Shown here: piece after piece, positions 45,490 through 55,053 of the stretch | Layout: every line of letters begins with the position of its first letter | Position numbering within the stretch: position 1 is the stretch's first letter | NCBI RefSeq assembly: GCF_000934725.1 | Contig: NZ_JYNS01000018.1 | Coordinates: 1-64,000, forward strand | Length of the DNA: 64,000 nucleotides | Direction of reading: 5' to 3' | DNA from: Methyloterricola oryzae | GTDB lineage: Bacteria; Pseudomonadota; Gammaproteobacteria; Methylococcales; Methylococcaceae | The notes under the pieces: model-generated | What the model was told of the DNA's origin: nothing | Databases searched by the model: none | The model's input: the letters and a program-made list of their open reading frames with translations, nothing else | Position numbers and translations under genes: made by a program

Positions 45490-46437
45490 ATGACCACGCT
45501 CATCTACTCCCATCCCAGCTTTTTCGCCCATGACACCGGCGGCGGACACCCGGAAAGCCCTTTGCGCCTGCGCGCCATCGACACCGTATTGAAGCGGTCC
45601 GAGTTTGCCGCGCTGATCCGAATCGAGGCACCGCGCGCCAGCATGGAACAATTGCGGCTCGTGCACACCCAGAGCCATATCGATCGCGTGTTCGAACTGA
45701 TTCCGGGCAAAGGCGAGGACATTGTGTTTCTGGACCCGGACACGATCGTCTCGGAACAGTCCGGCGAAGCCGCCCTGCATGCCGCCGGAGCGGGCTGTGC
45801 CGCAGTGGACGCCCTATTTGCCGGAAAGGCGGACAATGCCTTCTGCGCCGTGCGCCCGCCCGGCCATCACGCCATGCCCGAGGCCGGCATGGGCTTCTGC
45901 CTGTTCAACAATATCGCCATCACCGCCGAACATGCCCGCAAGGCCCACGGCATTCGCCGGGTCGCCATCGTCGATTTCGACGTGCACCACGGCAACGGCA
46001 CCCAGGCTGCCTTCGAGCATGACCGCGAGGTGCTGTACGCTTCCACCCACCAATACCCTTGGTACCCGGGTTCGGGCGCTCCCAACGAAACCGGCGTCGG
46101 CAACATCTTCAATGTCGGACTGCCTTCCGGCAGCGGCTCCATTGAATTCCGCAGCGCCATGCAAGGCAAGATCCTTCCGGCCGTCGACCGCTTCAAGCCG
46201 GAACTGCTGCTGATCTCCGCCGGGTTCGACGCACACCGCGACGATCCTCTGGCCTCACTCAATCTCACCGAGGACGACTTCGCCTGGATCACCCGGCAAC
46301 TCCTGGAACTGGCTGACCGCCACGCACGAGGACGCGTGGTATCCATGTTGGAGGGAGGCTACAACCTCGAGGCCCTGGGCGAAAGTGTCGCCGCCCACGT
46401 AGCGGAACTGATGAAAGTACCGTCACGCGGGCACTGA
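45490..46437 (+). CDS. Histone-deacetylase-family amidohydrolase
   Basis: 315 residues from ATG 45490. The zinc amidohydrolase motifs are complete: [31 protein letters not shown] with the His-His charge relay, [13 protein letters not shown] with Asp and His zinc ligands, [12 protein letters not shown] with the second Asp, and [14 protein letters not shown]. Bacterial members deacetylate acetylpolyamines, acetoin-related proteins or lysines; the substrate here is not predictable. It is divergent from acnB. Confidence 0.9.
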   Translation: MTTLIYSHPSFFAHDTGGGHPESPLRLRAIDTVLKRSEFAALIRIEAPRASMEQLRLVHTQSHIDRVFELIPGKGEDIVFLDPDTIVSEQSGEAALHAAGAGCAAVDALFAGKADNAFCAVRPPGHHAMPEAGMGFCLFNNIAITAEHARKAHGIRRVAIVDFDVHHGNGTQAAFEHDREVLYASTHQYPWYPGSGAPNETGVGNIFNVGLPSGSGSIEFRSAMQGKILPAVDRFKPELLLISAGFDAHRDDPLASLNLTEDDFAWITRQLLELADRHARGRVVSMLEGGYNLEALGESVAAHVAELMKVPSRGH

Positions 46438-46621
46438 GATCAGCCCGGTCCGCACCGACCAGATACGCCTGGCATCGCCACCCTGCCCTCCTGCCGGTGA
46501 CTACCTGAGCCCGAGCAAATTAGTGACTCGCACGTCAGGAATTTTTCCCGGATGCTCCACTGACCCGCTCACTTACAATGCCGCGATTCATCTGAACGCA
46601 AACACTGAGTGAGTCGATAGC

Positions 46622-48934
46622 ATGTGGAAGAATCGGATTGGCGGTCTGGCCGCAACCCTTTTGGCCTGCTCCGCCGGGGCCGCGGAAGAAGCTGCAACAT
46701 CCAAGGCCGTAACGGCACTCGACACCGTGGAAGTGGTGGGTGAGACCCCCCTGAGCGTCTCCGGTGTGCCGGTCAAGCAGATTCCTTCTCCGGTTCAGAC
46801 CACCGACGCCAAGAAGCTCGACGAGACCGAAAGCATCAGTTTGGCCGATTATATGCGCCGCTTCATGGGCAGCGTCAGCGTCAACGACGCCCAGAACAAC
46901 CCTTACCAACCGGACGTGCAGTTCCGCGGCTTCACCGCCTCGCCCTTATTGGGGTTGCCGCAGGGCCTCTCTGTTTATTACAACGGTGTCCGTTTCAACG
47001 AACCTTTTGGCGACACGGTCAACTGGGATCTGATACCGGAGGGAGCCATCGATACCATGAGCCTGCATAGCGGCTCCAACCCCATCTATGGGCTTAACAG
47101 CCTCGGTGGCGCCATCTCGGTGCGCACCAAAACGGGCTTCAGCGCGCCGGGACATCATTTGGAGGTTGGCGGCGGTTCCTGGGGACGGCATTGGGAAGAA
47201 GTGATCTCGGGCTGGAACAATGGGACATTCGGCTATTTTCTGGACTTAAAGAGCTTTCAGGAAGATGGCTGGCGCGACTTCTCCACCACCGACGTCAAAC
47301 AGGGCTTCGGCGCCTTCAGTTGGAAGGACGGACGCTCACAACTAAACCTGACCCTGGCGGGCAACGGCAACGGCCTCATCGGGAACGGCGCCCTGCCTTA
47401 TCAGCTTTACAAGCAAGATCCGGAAGCCGTGTTTACGCATCCCGACCGCACGCGCACCAATCTGTTTCTGTCCAGCCTGGACGGCAACAGCTGGATCACC
47501 GACGAGATCGAACTGTCCGGCACCGCTTATTTCCGCCAAAACCGCGTCAGCACCTTCAACGGCGACGACAGCGATTTTGAGGCATGCCAGGACCCGGCCA
47601 ACGCCGAGTTCCTTTGCGATGATGACGAACTGGTGGAAGAGGTCAACGGCAATCTGGTGCGCGCCAGCGGCAGCGTGGAAGGCGCCACCAACAATACCAG
47701 CTTCACCGACCAGCAGACCTTTGGCGGCAGCATCCAGTCCGCCTTCCATCAGGATGTGTTCGGCCTGAAGAACCGCGGCATCATCGGCGGCACATACGAT
47801 GAGGGCCAGATCAACTTCTCCTCGGACACGGAATTGGCCAGCCTTACCGCTGACCGCGGCACCATCGGCAGCGGCATCCAGGTCAACGAATCGCGTGTGC
47901 GCCTCAAATCGCGCGTCCGCTACTATGGCGTCTATCTATCCGATAGTCTTTCCGTCACCGACGATCTGACGATCACCGCAGGCATGCGCTACAACCTGGC
48001 TTTCGTGGAGCTAGATGATCGCTATGTGGAACCGGGCGAACCGACCCTGGATGGGTTCCACAAGTACGACCGGGTCAACCCGACCGCCGGCCTGACTTAT
48101 AACTTCATGCCGGAGATTGGTTTTTACGGTAATTACAGTGAATCCAATCGCGCGCCCACGGCCATGGAACTAAGTTGTGCGGATCCGGAAGCGCCTTGCA
48201 AACTGCCCAATGCCTTCCTTTCAGACCCGCCGCTGAACCAAGTGGTCGCCAAAACCTGGGAAACGGGTTTCCGAGGCGAATTGGGCCAGTACATCGGAGG
48301 CCGCCTGAGCTGGAGCGCCGGCCTTTTTCGCACCGAAAACCATAACGACATCATCTTCATCGGCAGCGGCCGCCTGACCAACCAGGGCTATTTCGACAAT
48401 GTGGGCAAGACCGAGCGGCGTGGCATCGAACTGGGCCTGAATGGCGAAGTGGACATCTTGCGCTTCGGAGTGAATTACACCCTGCTGGACGCCACCTTCC
48501 AGACCCCTTTCATCGCCAACAGTCCCAACAATCCGGGGGCGGACGCCAACGGCCAGACCCAGGTCGAACGCGGCGACCGCATTCCGGGCCTGCCCCGCCA
48601 CATGCTGAAGGTGCATACGGACATCGAGCCCATCAAGGATCTGGTGCTGGGTGTGAACATGGTGTTCAACAGCAATCAGTATTTACGCGGGGACGAAGCT
48701 AACCTGGACAAACCCATACCGGAATACGCAATTTTCAATCTCTACGGGGAATACCGTTACAACAAGCACTTCACCTTGTTCACCCGCGTCGATAACCTGT
48801 TCGACAAGCAGTACCAGACTTTCGGCACTTATGGAGAAGCCGACGGGGTGCTGGGGGATGCCTACAGCAACACCCGCTTCATCGGAGTCGGCGCGCCTCG
48901 GGCTGGCTGGGTGGGCATCAAGCTCTCCCTGTAA
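46622..48934 (+). CDS. TonB-dependent outer-membrane receptor
   Basis: 770 residues with a signal peptide (LAATLLACSAGAAE). A TonB-box-like DTVEVVGETPLS is followed by the plug (VQFRGFTASPLLGLPQGLSV, then NPIYGLNSLGGAISVRTKTG) and a 22-strand barrel ending AGWVGIKLSL with the C-terminal aromatic/hydrophobic pattern. Two Cys pairs (CQDPANAEFLC, then CADPEAPC) sit in outer loops. The plug is close to that of receptors annotated for siderophores or unknown ligands; no synthesis or regulator gene is adjacent, so the ligand is unknown. Confidence 0.9.
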   Translation: MWKNRIGGLAATLLACSAGAAEEAATSKAVTALDTVEVVGETPLSVSGVPVKQIPSPVQTTDAKKLDETESISLADYMRRFMGSVSVNDAQNNPYQPDVQFRGFTASPLLGLPQGLSVYYNGVRFNEPFGDTVNWDLIPEGAIDTMSLHSGSNPIYGLNSLGGAISVRTKTGFSAPGHHLEVGGGSWGRHWEEVISGWNNGTFGYFLDLKSFQEDGWRDFSTTDVKQGFGAFSWKDGRSQLNLTLAGNGNGLIGNGALPYQLYKQDPEAVFTHPDRTRTNLFLSSLDGNSWITDEIELSGTAYFRQNRVSTFNGDDSDFEACQDPANAEFLCDDDELVEEVNGNLVRASGSVEGATNNTSFTDQQTFGGSIQSAFHQDVFGLKNRGIIGGTYDEGQINFSSDTELASLTADRGTIGSGIQVNESRVRLKSRVRYYGVYLSDSLSVTDDLTITAGMRYNLAFVELDDRYVEPGEPTLDGFHKYDRVNPTAGLTYNFMPEIGFYGNYSESNRAPTAMELSCADPEAPCKLPNAFLSDPPLNQVVAKTWETGFRGELGQYIGGRLSWSAGLFRTENHNDIIFIGSGRLTNQGYFDNVGKTERRGIELGLNGEVDILRFGVNYTLLDATFQTPFIANSPNNPGADANGQTQVERGDRIPGLPRHMLKVHTDIEPIKDLVLGVNMVFNSNQYLRGDEANLDKPIPEYAIFNLYGEYRYNKHFTLFTRVDNLFDKQYQTFGTYGEADGVLGDAYSNTRFIGVGAPRAGWVGIKLSL

Positions 48935-48950
48935 TCCGGGATCTGACGCA

Positions 48951-48976
48951 GGCAACCGCCAGGGAAGGCGGTCGCC
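48951..48976 (+). terminator. Hairpin behind the TonB receptor gene
   Basis: GGCAACCGCC (48951-48960) pairs with GGCGGTCGCC (48967-48976) with one mismatch, 17 nt behind the stop. There is no U-run, so it may slow decay or help termination with other factors. Confidence 0.5.
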
Positions 48977-49049
48977 AAACCGTTTAGACTTCGCGGTTAT
49001 TTGCGGTTATCGTAGGCAGCCACCGATACTCACTGCCGGACACTGATTC

Positions 49050-49355
49050 ATGAATGATATCCATGCGGGCACCTGCCGGTATTTCGTGACCTACACCGGC
49101 ATCAAACTGCCATTCAAGCTGGTCAATCCACTGACCGAGGCTGACATTCACAACCGGAACACCTTCTTGCGCGCCTACTTTGACGACGCCGAGCGGTTGA
49201 TCGGGTTTCAGAAAGTCACTTACGGGGAGATCGAAATGGAGCACCGCTACGAATACCACGAGAATGGCGTTCTGCGGCGTGCGACCGTTACGGACGTGGA
49301 TGAAGAAGTGACCGTGCTTTCGTTCGACAGCGAAGGACGCGCACGCAACGAATAA
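49050..49355 (+). CDS. DUF6156-like small protein
   Basis: 101 residues. The stretch CRYFVTYTGIKLPFKLVNPL, then NRNTFLRAYFDDAERLIGF, then YGEIEMEHRYEYHENGVL fits DUF6156, a short beta-rich soluble family without known function. It has no signal peptide. A hairpin follows at 49368. Confidence 0.75.
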   Translation: MNDIHAGTCRYFVTYTGIKLPFKLVNPLTEADIHNRNTFLRAYFDDAERLIGFQKVTYGEIEMEHRYEYHENGVLRRATVTDVDEEVTVLSFDSEGRARNE

Positions 49356-49367
49356 GCATGCACCGTC

Positions 49368-49387
49368 GGGGCCAGAATTCAGGCCCC
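49368..49387 (+). terminator. Hairpin behind the DUF6156 gene
   Basis: GGGGCC (49368-49373) pairs with GGCCCC (49382-49387) 13 nt behind the stop. No T-run follows, so the terminator call is tentative. Confidence 0.4.
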
Positions 49388-49545
49388 ATGCGGGCAAGGG
49401 GACAGATGGTCAAGTACGACAGGCTGTTCTCACCACCAGCGGGAAATGGGTAAGCCAGAGCACGCGGCTGCCTTTGGACCCAGGCGGCGCCCGGGCTACC
49501 TTGGATTTACCTGGGCAAACGCCGAAAGCCCACGAGGCGGGTTCC

Positions 49546-49755
49546 TTAACGGCGCCATTCGGCAACTAGACGCAGACACTCGTCACGCCATTCACATTCC
49601 GTTTCCCGACAGGCCATGCGTTGGTCGGAAAGAAAGCAGCAATCCTCGCCACGCGCCTTCTGTATGGCCCATACTACCTGCTTGGTTGATGTGTACTGAA
49701 AGGCGTTGGTTACGCCGTTCTGCACTGCGATGGCCCTGATTTCCTCGGTCGTCAT
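49546..49755 (-). CDS. Small SAP/Rho_N-like protein with a Cys cluster
   Basis: 69 residues. The N-terminal half (MTTEEIRAIAVQNGV, then TKQVVWAIQKARGED) has the helix-extended loop-helix of SAP and Rho N-terminal domains, which contact nucleic acid. The C-terminal half has CCFLSDQRMACRETECEWRD and a final EC, the C..C..CxWRxxC arrangement seen in short proteins of many proteobacteria, perhaps a metal site. Function unknown. Confidence 0.7.
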   Translation of the reverse strand: MTTEEIRAIAVQNGVTNAFQYTSTKQVVWAIQKARGEDCCFLSDQRMACRETECEWRDECLRLVAEWRR

Positions 49756-49981
49756 GAATACGCTTTCTCCGTCAATAAGTTAACCGAACGTTTCGCATCA
49801 TCTTAAAGGATTCCCTTACCGTCTCAATAGGTGCTGATACGTACCCGATACCTTGGTTCAAAAGCTGATTGTTTCCTCAAATGTCCATGCCCTTGCCGTC
49901 AACCGCATTCTTCCAGTGCCATCCCTGTTTCCATTTGCCCTACATCGAACGAAATCCTGAAGGTCTCTCTCAACTCCGCCG

Positions 49982-51223
49982 ATGACAACCGTCCCATCCC
50001 GGGGTTTGGAAGCCCTGCGCCACAGCAACTTCGTCCGCTACTTCCTGGCGCGCTTCTTCGCGACCCTGGCTGTGCAGATGCAAGGGGTAGCCGTCGGCTG
50101 GCAGGTCTATGAAATCACGGGTCAGACCCTCGACCTGGGTTTGGTGGGTTTGGCTCAATTTCTGCCGTTCGTGCTCCTGATCCTGCCTGCCGGCCAATTG
50201 GCCGACCGAAGAGACCGGCGCGGCATCCTATTCGCTTGTTATGCCGCGGAGGCGTTATGCGGCTCGCTGCTGCTGCTCGCCAGCACATCGGAACCGGCAG
50301 GGCCGTGGCCGATTTTCCTGATAATCGGTATCTACGGGGCGGCACGAGCCTTCATGATGCCGGCCGGGCAAGCCATTCTTCCCAACCTGGTTCCACCTCA
50401 AGATTTTCCCAATGCCGTCGCTCTGAGTTCTTCTTCATTCCAGATCGCCGTCATCGCCGGTCCAGCGCTTGGCGGCGTTCTCTATCTGGCTGGCGCACCC
50501 GTCGTCTATTTTGTCGAGGCCAGTCTGTTGACCGTCGCCATGACCTTAATGCTGTTCACCCGCCTGCGACAGGGGAACAGCCAACAGGCAAACCACGCGG
50601 CGGGGCGCAGTCTGCTGGAAGGGCTACGCTTTGTGAAGTCGCGGCCGGTCGTACTCGGCGCCATCTCCCTAGACCTGTTCGCCGTGCTATTCGGTGGCGC
50701 CACGGCGATGCTGCCGGCCATCGCCAGCGATATTCTGCACGTGGGACCCACTGGACTAGGGCTGCTTCGCACGGCGCCGGGCGTTGGCGCGGCGGTCACC
50801 GCCTTGATGCTTGCCTACTTTCCCATACGCCACCACGTAGGACGCTGGATGTTCGATGGCGTGGCCCTTTTCGGTGTTGCTACGGTGCTATTCGGCGTTT
50901 CCGACTACTTTCCCCTGTCCCTGTTCGCCTTGTTTCTGCTGGGGATGGGCGACATGATCAGCGTGTATATTCGCCAGATGCTGGTGCAATTGGAGACCCC
51001 CGACGCCATCAGGGGCCGCGTGAGCGCGGTGAATTCGGTTTTTATCGGTGCATCCAACGAACTCGGGGAATTCGAATCCGGTGTCACGGCTAGCCTGTTC
51101 GGTCTGGTACCTTCGGTGATCCTAGGCGGTGTGGCCACATTGATGGTCATGTCCCTATGGTCCCGATTGTTTCCTGTCCTGCGGGATATGGACGAATTCC
51201 CGAGAGCCAAGCCTCCCGCATAG
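49982..51223 (+). CDS. MFS transporter, EntS-like (MFS_3)
   Basis: 413 residues with about 12 membrane segments. The start LEALRHSNFVRYFLARFFAT, the segment VGLAQFLPFVLLILPAGQLA, the loop DRRDRRGILF of the MFS signature, and AFMMPAGQAILPNLVP are typical of the EntS-like group of exporters. The substrate cannot be told from the sequence. No siderophore genes are next to it apart from the TonB receptor 1 kb upstream. Confidence 0.85.
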   Translation: MTTVPSRGLEALRHSNFVRYFLARFFATLAVQMQGVAVGWQVYEITGQTLDLGLVGLAQFLPFVLLILPAGQLADRRDRRGILFACYAAEALCGSLLLLASTSEPAGPWPIFLIIGIYGAARAFMMPAGQAILPNLVPPQDFPNAVALSSSSFQIAVIAGPALGGVLYLAGAPVVYFVEASLLTVAMTLMLFTRLRQGNSQQANHAAGRSLLEGLRFVKSRPVVLGAISLDLFAVLFGGATAMLPAIASDILHVGPTGLGLLRTAPGVGAAVTALMLAYFPIRHHVGRWMFDGVALFGVATVLFGVSDYFPLSLFALFLLGMGDMISVYIRQMLVQLETPDAIRGRVSAVNSVFIGASNELGEFESGVTASLFGLVPSVILGGVATLMVMSLWSRLFPVLRDMDEFPRAKPPA

Positions 51224-51376
51224 ACTCCGCGAGGAAACATGGCGTATCTACGGTACTTCAGACTATTGAAGGATGGCTACGATTTGCGCTTTTATACTTG
51301 CCAGACCTCGCCGGCGAAGGCCGAGAAGAATCAGCAAATCTTGCAAATAGGCGAGAATTCATAAATCGCTGAGTTC

Positions 51377-52507
51377 ATGGAAAATCTGAAGGATTCCAGT
51401 CCGATTCCGAAGCTTGAAGTAGCCCCGCGTGAACGGGGCAGGCTCGTGACCGTGTCTGGAAGTTGGAACCTTCGGGGCTTGTCGGCAGCCCCCGGCTTGC
51501 AGCGGGAACTCTGCTTACAGGCTGCCGCGCCCGCTGTAGCCTGGGACCTGCTTGGAGTCACTGCCCTGGATAGCGCCGGCGCAGCGCTGTTATGGAAGTC
51601 ATGGGCGGAGTCCCTGCCGGTCGACATCAAACTTCGCCCTGAGCACGCCCAAATTTTCGAGCGTTGGAATACCAGGCATTACCCGACTGCGCTGCCTCCG
51701 CAGCCCGCCCGCCTCTGGCCGCTGCGCCTTTTGGACACCGCGCTCGAAGGCTGGCGGCAGGGCACAACGATTGTGACCTTGCTCGGACAAATTGTCCTGG
51801 ATGGACTTTACCTGATTGCTCACCCCTCCAAGATTCCTTGGAAGGAAATTTCCGCCACGCTGCACGAAGCCGGGGGGCGCGCCCTGGGCATCACGGCACT
51901 GGTTGGGTTTCTCATCGGCATCGTGGTCAGCTATCTGTCTTCCCTGCAACTGCGCACGTTTGGTGCATCCATCTACATCATCAACATCCTCGGACTGAGT
52001 GTGATCCGCGAACTGGGGCCTTTGCTTGCCGCCATCCTGGTCGCTGGCCGGTCCGGGTCGTCAATGACCGCCAGAATTGGCGTCATGCGCGTGACCCAGG
52101 AGCTGGACGCCCTGGCCGCCATGGGGATTTCCCACTCCTTGCGCCTGATCTTGCCGAAAGTGGTCGCGCTGACCATCGCCATGCCCTTGCTGGTGGTTTG
52201 GACCGATGTCATCGCCTTGATCGGAGGGGCCATTTCGGCGAATCTCGAATTGGGTATCAACCTGACACAATTCGCGTTGAAACTCCCTGCGGCCGTCCCG
52301 GTCATGAATTTTTACATCGGTCTGCTGAAAGGGGCCGTGTTTGGCCTGTTCATTGCGATCGTCGCCTGCCATTTTGGCCTGCGCATCAAGCCGGACACGG
52401 AGAGCCTGGGAAACGAAACCACCAACTCGGTTGTGGCCTCCATAACCCTGGTGATTCTGCTGGATGCGGTATTCGCCATCCTGTTCCGCGGCGTGGGGTT
52501 GCGCTGA
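51377..52507 (+). CDS. MlaE-like permease with N-terminal STAS domain
   Basis: 376 residues. Residues 1-105 form a STAS-like domain (RLVTVSGSWNLRGLSAAP, then WDLLGVTALDSAGAALLW), fused to an MlaE permease: LHEAGGRALGITALVGFLIG, then IRELGPLLAAILVAGRSGSS, then ELDALAAMGISHSLRLILPK. It is the membrane part of an ABC lipid transporter. In canonical Mla the STAS protein MlaB is separate, whereas here it is part of the permease, as in other paralogues of this kind. First of four overlapping genes. Confidence 0.9.
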   Translation: MENLKDSSPIPKLEVAPRERGRLVTVSGSWNLRGLSAAPGLQRELCLQAAAPAVAWDLLGVTALDSAGAALLWKSWAESLPVDIKLRPEHAQIFERWNTRHYPTALPPQPARLWPLRLLDTALEGWRQGTTIVTLLGQIVLDGLYLIAHPSKIPWKEISATLHEAGGRALGITALVGFLIGIVVSYLSSLQLRTFGASIYIINILGLSVIRELGPLLAAILVAGRSGSSMTARIGVMRVTQELDALAAMGISHSLRLILPKVVALTIAMPLLVVWTDVIALIGGAISANLELGINLTQFALKLPAAVPVMNFYIGLLKGAVFGLFIAIVACHFGLRIKPDTESLGNETTNSVVASITLVILLDAVFAILFRGVGLR

Positions 52508-53277
52508 TGAGCCCGATGGTTATTGAGGTCAAGGAAGTCTGGACTCGCTTTGCCGAAGCGGTGGTTCACAGGGATATCAGCCTGAGCGTGCAGGAGGGGG
52601 AAATCCTGGGGCTGGTGGGAGCATCAGGCTGTGGCAAGACCGTACTCATGCGGGAAATGATCGGCTTGCAGGCTCCGACCCAAGGCGCCGTGGAACTGTT
52701 TGGCGTTGATCTTCAGCTTGCCGACCCACAAGAACGCCAGCGACTCCGCAACCGTTGTGGCGTGCTGTTCCAGAGCGGTGCCCTGTTCAGCGCATTGAGC
52801 GTTTTCGACAACGTCGCTTTCCCGCTGCGGGAATTGAAACTGCTCGACGAGGACCTGATCACCCGCCTGGTATTGATGAAGCTTTCAATGGTAGGCTTGC
52901 AACCCGAACATGCTTTGCTCATGCCCGCAGCCCTCTCCGGCGGCATGGTGCGTCGCGCGGCCTTGGCGCGCGCCCTGATCCTCGAACCCGAACTACTCTT
53001 CCTGGATGAACCGACCTCCGGACTCGATCCGGTATTAAGTGAGGAGTTCGTTGCGCTATTGGAAGGCCTCCACCGGGAACTGGGATTCAGCGTCGTCATG
53101 ATTACCCATGATCTGCATACTCTGAGCGACCTTTGCTCGCGCGTTGCCGTACTGGCGGATCAACAACTGGCTGTCTGGGGCAGCTTCGACCAGGTGCTGG
53201 CTTGCCCACACCCGTTTGTGCAGCGCTATTTCCACGGTGAACGAGCCAGGCAGATCTTCCGGCAGCAAGCCTCATGA
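52507..53277 (+). CDS. MlaF-like ATP-binding protein
   Basis: 256 residues from ATG 52507, which shares one base with the permease stop. The Walker A is GASGCGKT, the signature LSGGMVRR (a variant of LSGGQ), Walker B LLFLDEPTSGLDP and the switch His MITHDLHTL. It powers the lipid transporter with the permease before it. The frame is open upstream to 51664, but that part is a shadow of the permease gene. Confidence 0.92.
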   Translation: MSPMVIEVKEVWTRFAEAVVHRDISLSVQEGEILGLVGASGCGKTVLMREMIGLQAPTQGAVELFGVDLQLADPQERQRLRNRCGVLFQSGALFSALSVFDNVAFPLRELKLLDEDLITRLVLMKLSMVGLQPEHALLMPAALSGGMVRRAALARALILEPELLFLDEPTSGLDPVLSEEFVALLEGLHRELGFSVVMITHDLHTLSDLCSRVAVLADQQLAVWGSFDQVLACPHPFVQRYFHGERARQIFRQQAS

Positions 53278-54191
53278 CCCGAGAATCCTACGCCCTATAC
53301 ACAGGTCTGTTTTTGCTGGCACTGATAGCCGCCTCGGTGGCCATCACCCTCTGGCTGGGCCGTTACGGCGACGTGAGTGATACCTATGTGGTAACAACCA
53401 ATGGCTCCGTATCCGGTCTGGTCGAGGAGTCCACAGTGCTGTACCGCGGCGTCAACGCGGGCAAGGTGGTCAGCATCCTATTTGACCCCGAAGACGTCAG
53501 GAACATACTGGTCAAGATCAATGTCAAGAAGGGCCTGCCTATCACCCACGGGACGTATGCGAAGCTCCGCATACAAGGCTTGACTGGCTTGGCCCAAATT
53601 GAACTGGGCGATAGCGGCGAGCAACCGCAACCGCTTGAAACCAACCCTTCAAACCCTGCCCGCATTACGATGCGTCCGTCTCTGGTCGATAAGCTGTCCG
53701 ACTCCGGCGGCAACATCCTGATCCGCGCCGAAGAACTTATCGCCCGTCTCAACGCCATTCTCAACAGCGACGGACAACAGCGCATCCAGCACATATTGCA
53801 GAATCTGGAAACATCAACCGGCAAGCTTGCCAGCCTGGAAGACAGGCTGGATGACGCTTTCGCTCAGGTGCCTCCCTTGACGGGCAGCGCACAACATTCA
53901 CTGCACCACCTGGACGATATGGCGCACCAAATGAGCCAATTACTGAAAGAAGGTCATTCTTTGCTTAAAGACACGGGCCTGCTCTTGCAGGAAGGCAAAT
54001 CGGCCGCCGGCCAGATCAACCATTCGACCATTCCAAAGCTCGATGCTACCCTGGAATCGCTTACCCAGACTGCATCCGAAATGCGGCGAGTGGCGAAGTC
54101 ACTGCGCGACGACCCCCAGGCTCTGTTGCACGGAAACCGGCATGAACAGCCGGGCCCCGGCGAACCGGGGTTTATGGAGCCGCGCAGATGA
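53274..54191 (+). CDS. MlaD/MCE-domain lipid-binding protein
   Basis: 305 residues. One membrane anchor (LYTGLFLLALIAASVAITLW) precedes a single MCE domain (about residues 38-120: GSVSGLVEESTVLYRGVNAG, then LRIQGLTGLAQIELGD), the hexameric ring that carries lipid in the periplasm. The rest is helical (about 140-290), much longer than in MlaD, and may form a tube across the periplasm as in other MCE proteins. It overlaps both neighbours by 4 nt. Confidence 0.9.
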   Translation: MTRESYALYTGLFLLALIAASVAITLWLGRYGDVSDTYVVTTNGSVSGLVEESTVLYRGVNAGKVVSILFDPEDVRNILVKINVKKGLPITHGTYAKLRIQGLTGLAQIELGDSGEQPQPLETNPSNPARITMRPSLVDKLSDSGGNILIRAEELIARLNAILNSDGQQRIQHILQNLETSTGKLASLEDRLDDAFAQVPPLTGSAQHSLHHLDDMAHQMSQLLKEGHSLLKDTGLLLQEGKSAAGQINHSTIPKLDATLESLTQTASEMRRVAKSLRDDPQALLHGNRHEQPGPGEPGFMEPRR

Positions 54192-54739
54192 ACTTAACAA
54201 GCTCCGCCAAGGTGCTCGGTGCTGCTCTGCTCTTTATTGCCGGAGGCTGCAGCGTCCTGCCCGAGAGGATGCCACCCGCAGCACTTCACGATTTGGGCCC
54301 GGTCAGAGCCAAAGAAGCGCGGATTCCGGTCAATTCCATTTCCGTCGCCGCTCCGGAATGGCTGGCGAGCGACCGCATCTATTACCGGCTCAGTTATGCC
54401 GACCCGACCCGGGTGCTTTTCTATAACCAAGACCGCTGGCTAGCCCCGCCCGCGGAACTCTTGATGCAATACCTGAAGCTTGACGTCAAAAAAGGGATCG
54501 CGCTGAAGATTACTCTGCTCAACTTTGAACAGATCTTCGATCAGCCGTCGTCTGCCCGCGTCTTCGTGCGGGTGCGTGTCTCCCTGCTTTCCGCGCAACG
54601 TGGCGAAGCTGCCCACGAGCAAGAATTTGTCTTTACACACCCTTGCACCCAGTCCAATGCCAAAGGCGCTGTTGCGGCTTATTCAGCGCTGGTTCCCATG
54701 ATCCAGCAGGTGATCCAGGGCTGGCTTGACCCGCTTTAG
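54188..54739 (+). CDS. ABC-type transport auxiliary lipoprotein (PqiC/LetA-type, DUF330)
   Basis: 183 residues. The signal ends in the lipobox FIAGGC. The mature protein (NSISVAAPEWLASDRIYYRL, then DPTRVLFYNQDRWLAPPAEL, then VRVRVSLLSAQRGEA) follows the ABC_trans_aux fold and should sit in the outer membrane as receiver of the MCE tunnel. It closes the four-gene Mla-like operon. Confidence 0.88.
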   Translation: MNLTSSAKVLGAALLFIAGGCSVLPERMPPAALHDLGPVRAKEARIPVNSISVAAPEWLASDRIYYRLSYADPTRVLFYNQDRWLAPPAELLMQYLKLDVKKGIALKITLLNFEQIFDQPSSARVFVRVRVSLLSAQRGEAAHEQEFVFTHPCTQSNAKGAVAAYSALVPMIQQVIQGWLDPL

Positions 54740-55053
54740 ATCAGAACTTTCCGCATTGGAACAACATTAGAATCCCTGTCCTGCGGGCATTCAGACCTGT
54801 CAGCGAGGCTTCGGCGGGAAACCATACCGGCCTCACCTGCTACTCTCCCAACCCCACCTTCTGTGTCTCCGAACAATTTTTGTTTCCCGAGGCTAAAGAT
54901 TCTTCGGTCCTAGTCGCTAAGCCAAAGGCTCGGTAAGACAAAGCTGCATTGCTTTTGTTTCCCTTGCCGCCTAAAGAATTTTCACCTCGTGCCGCTCACA
55001 GGTGTGGTTTGCTCAAGGTTTAGTTTGGAACAAAACTCATAAGGAGACCTAGG
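54740..55053. other. Region upstream of rpoS
   Basis: 314 nt without a gene. It must hold the rpoS promoter and a leader. AAGGAG stands 8 nt before the rpoS ATG. I do not see nlpD, the usual upstream neighbour of rpoS, nor a clear promoter box. Confidence 0.4.

Noticed and set aside
45277-45780. N-terminal extension of the acnB frame by about 168 codons
   Set aside because: It overlaps the start of the divergent deacetylase-like gene and has no aconitase homology; AcnB starts normally at 45276.
51664-52506. Upstream extension of the MlaF-like frame
   Set aside because: It lies inside the permease gene in another frame and has no ABC homology before 52507.
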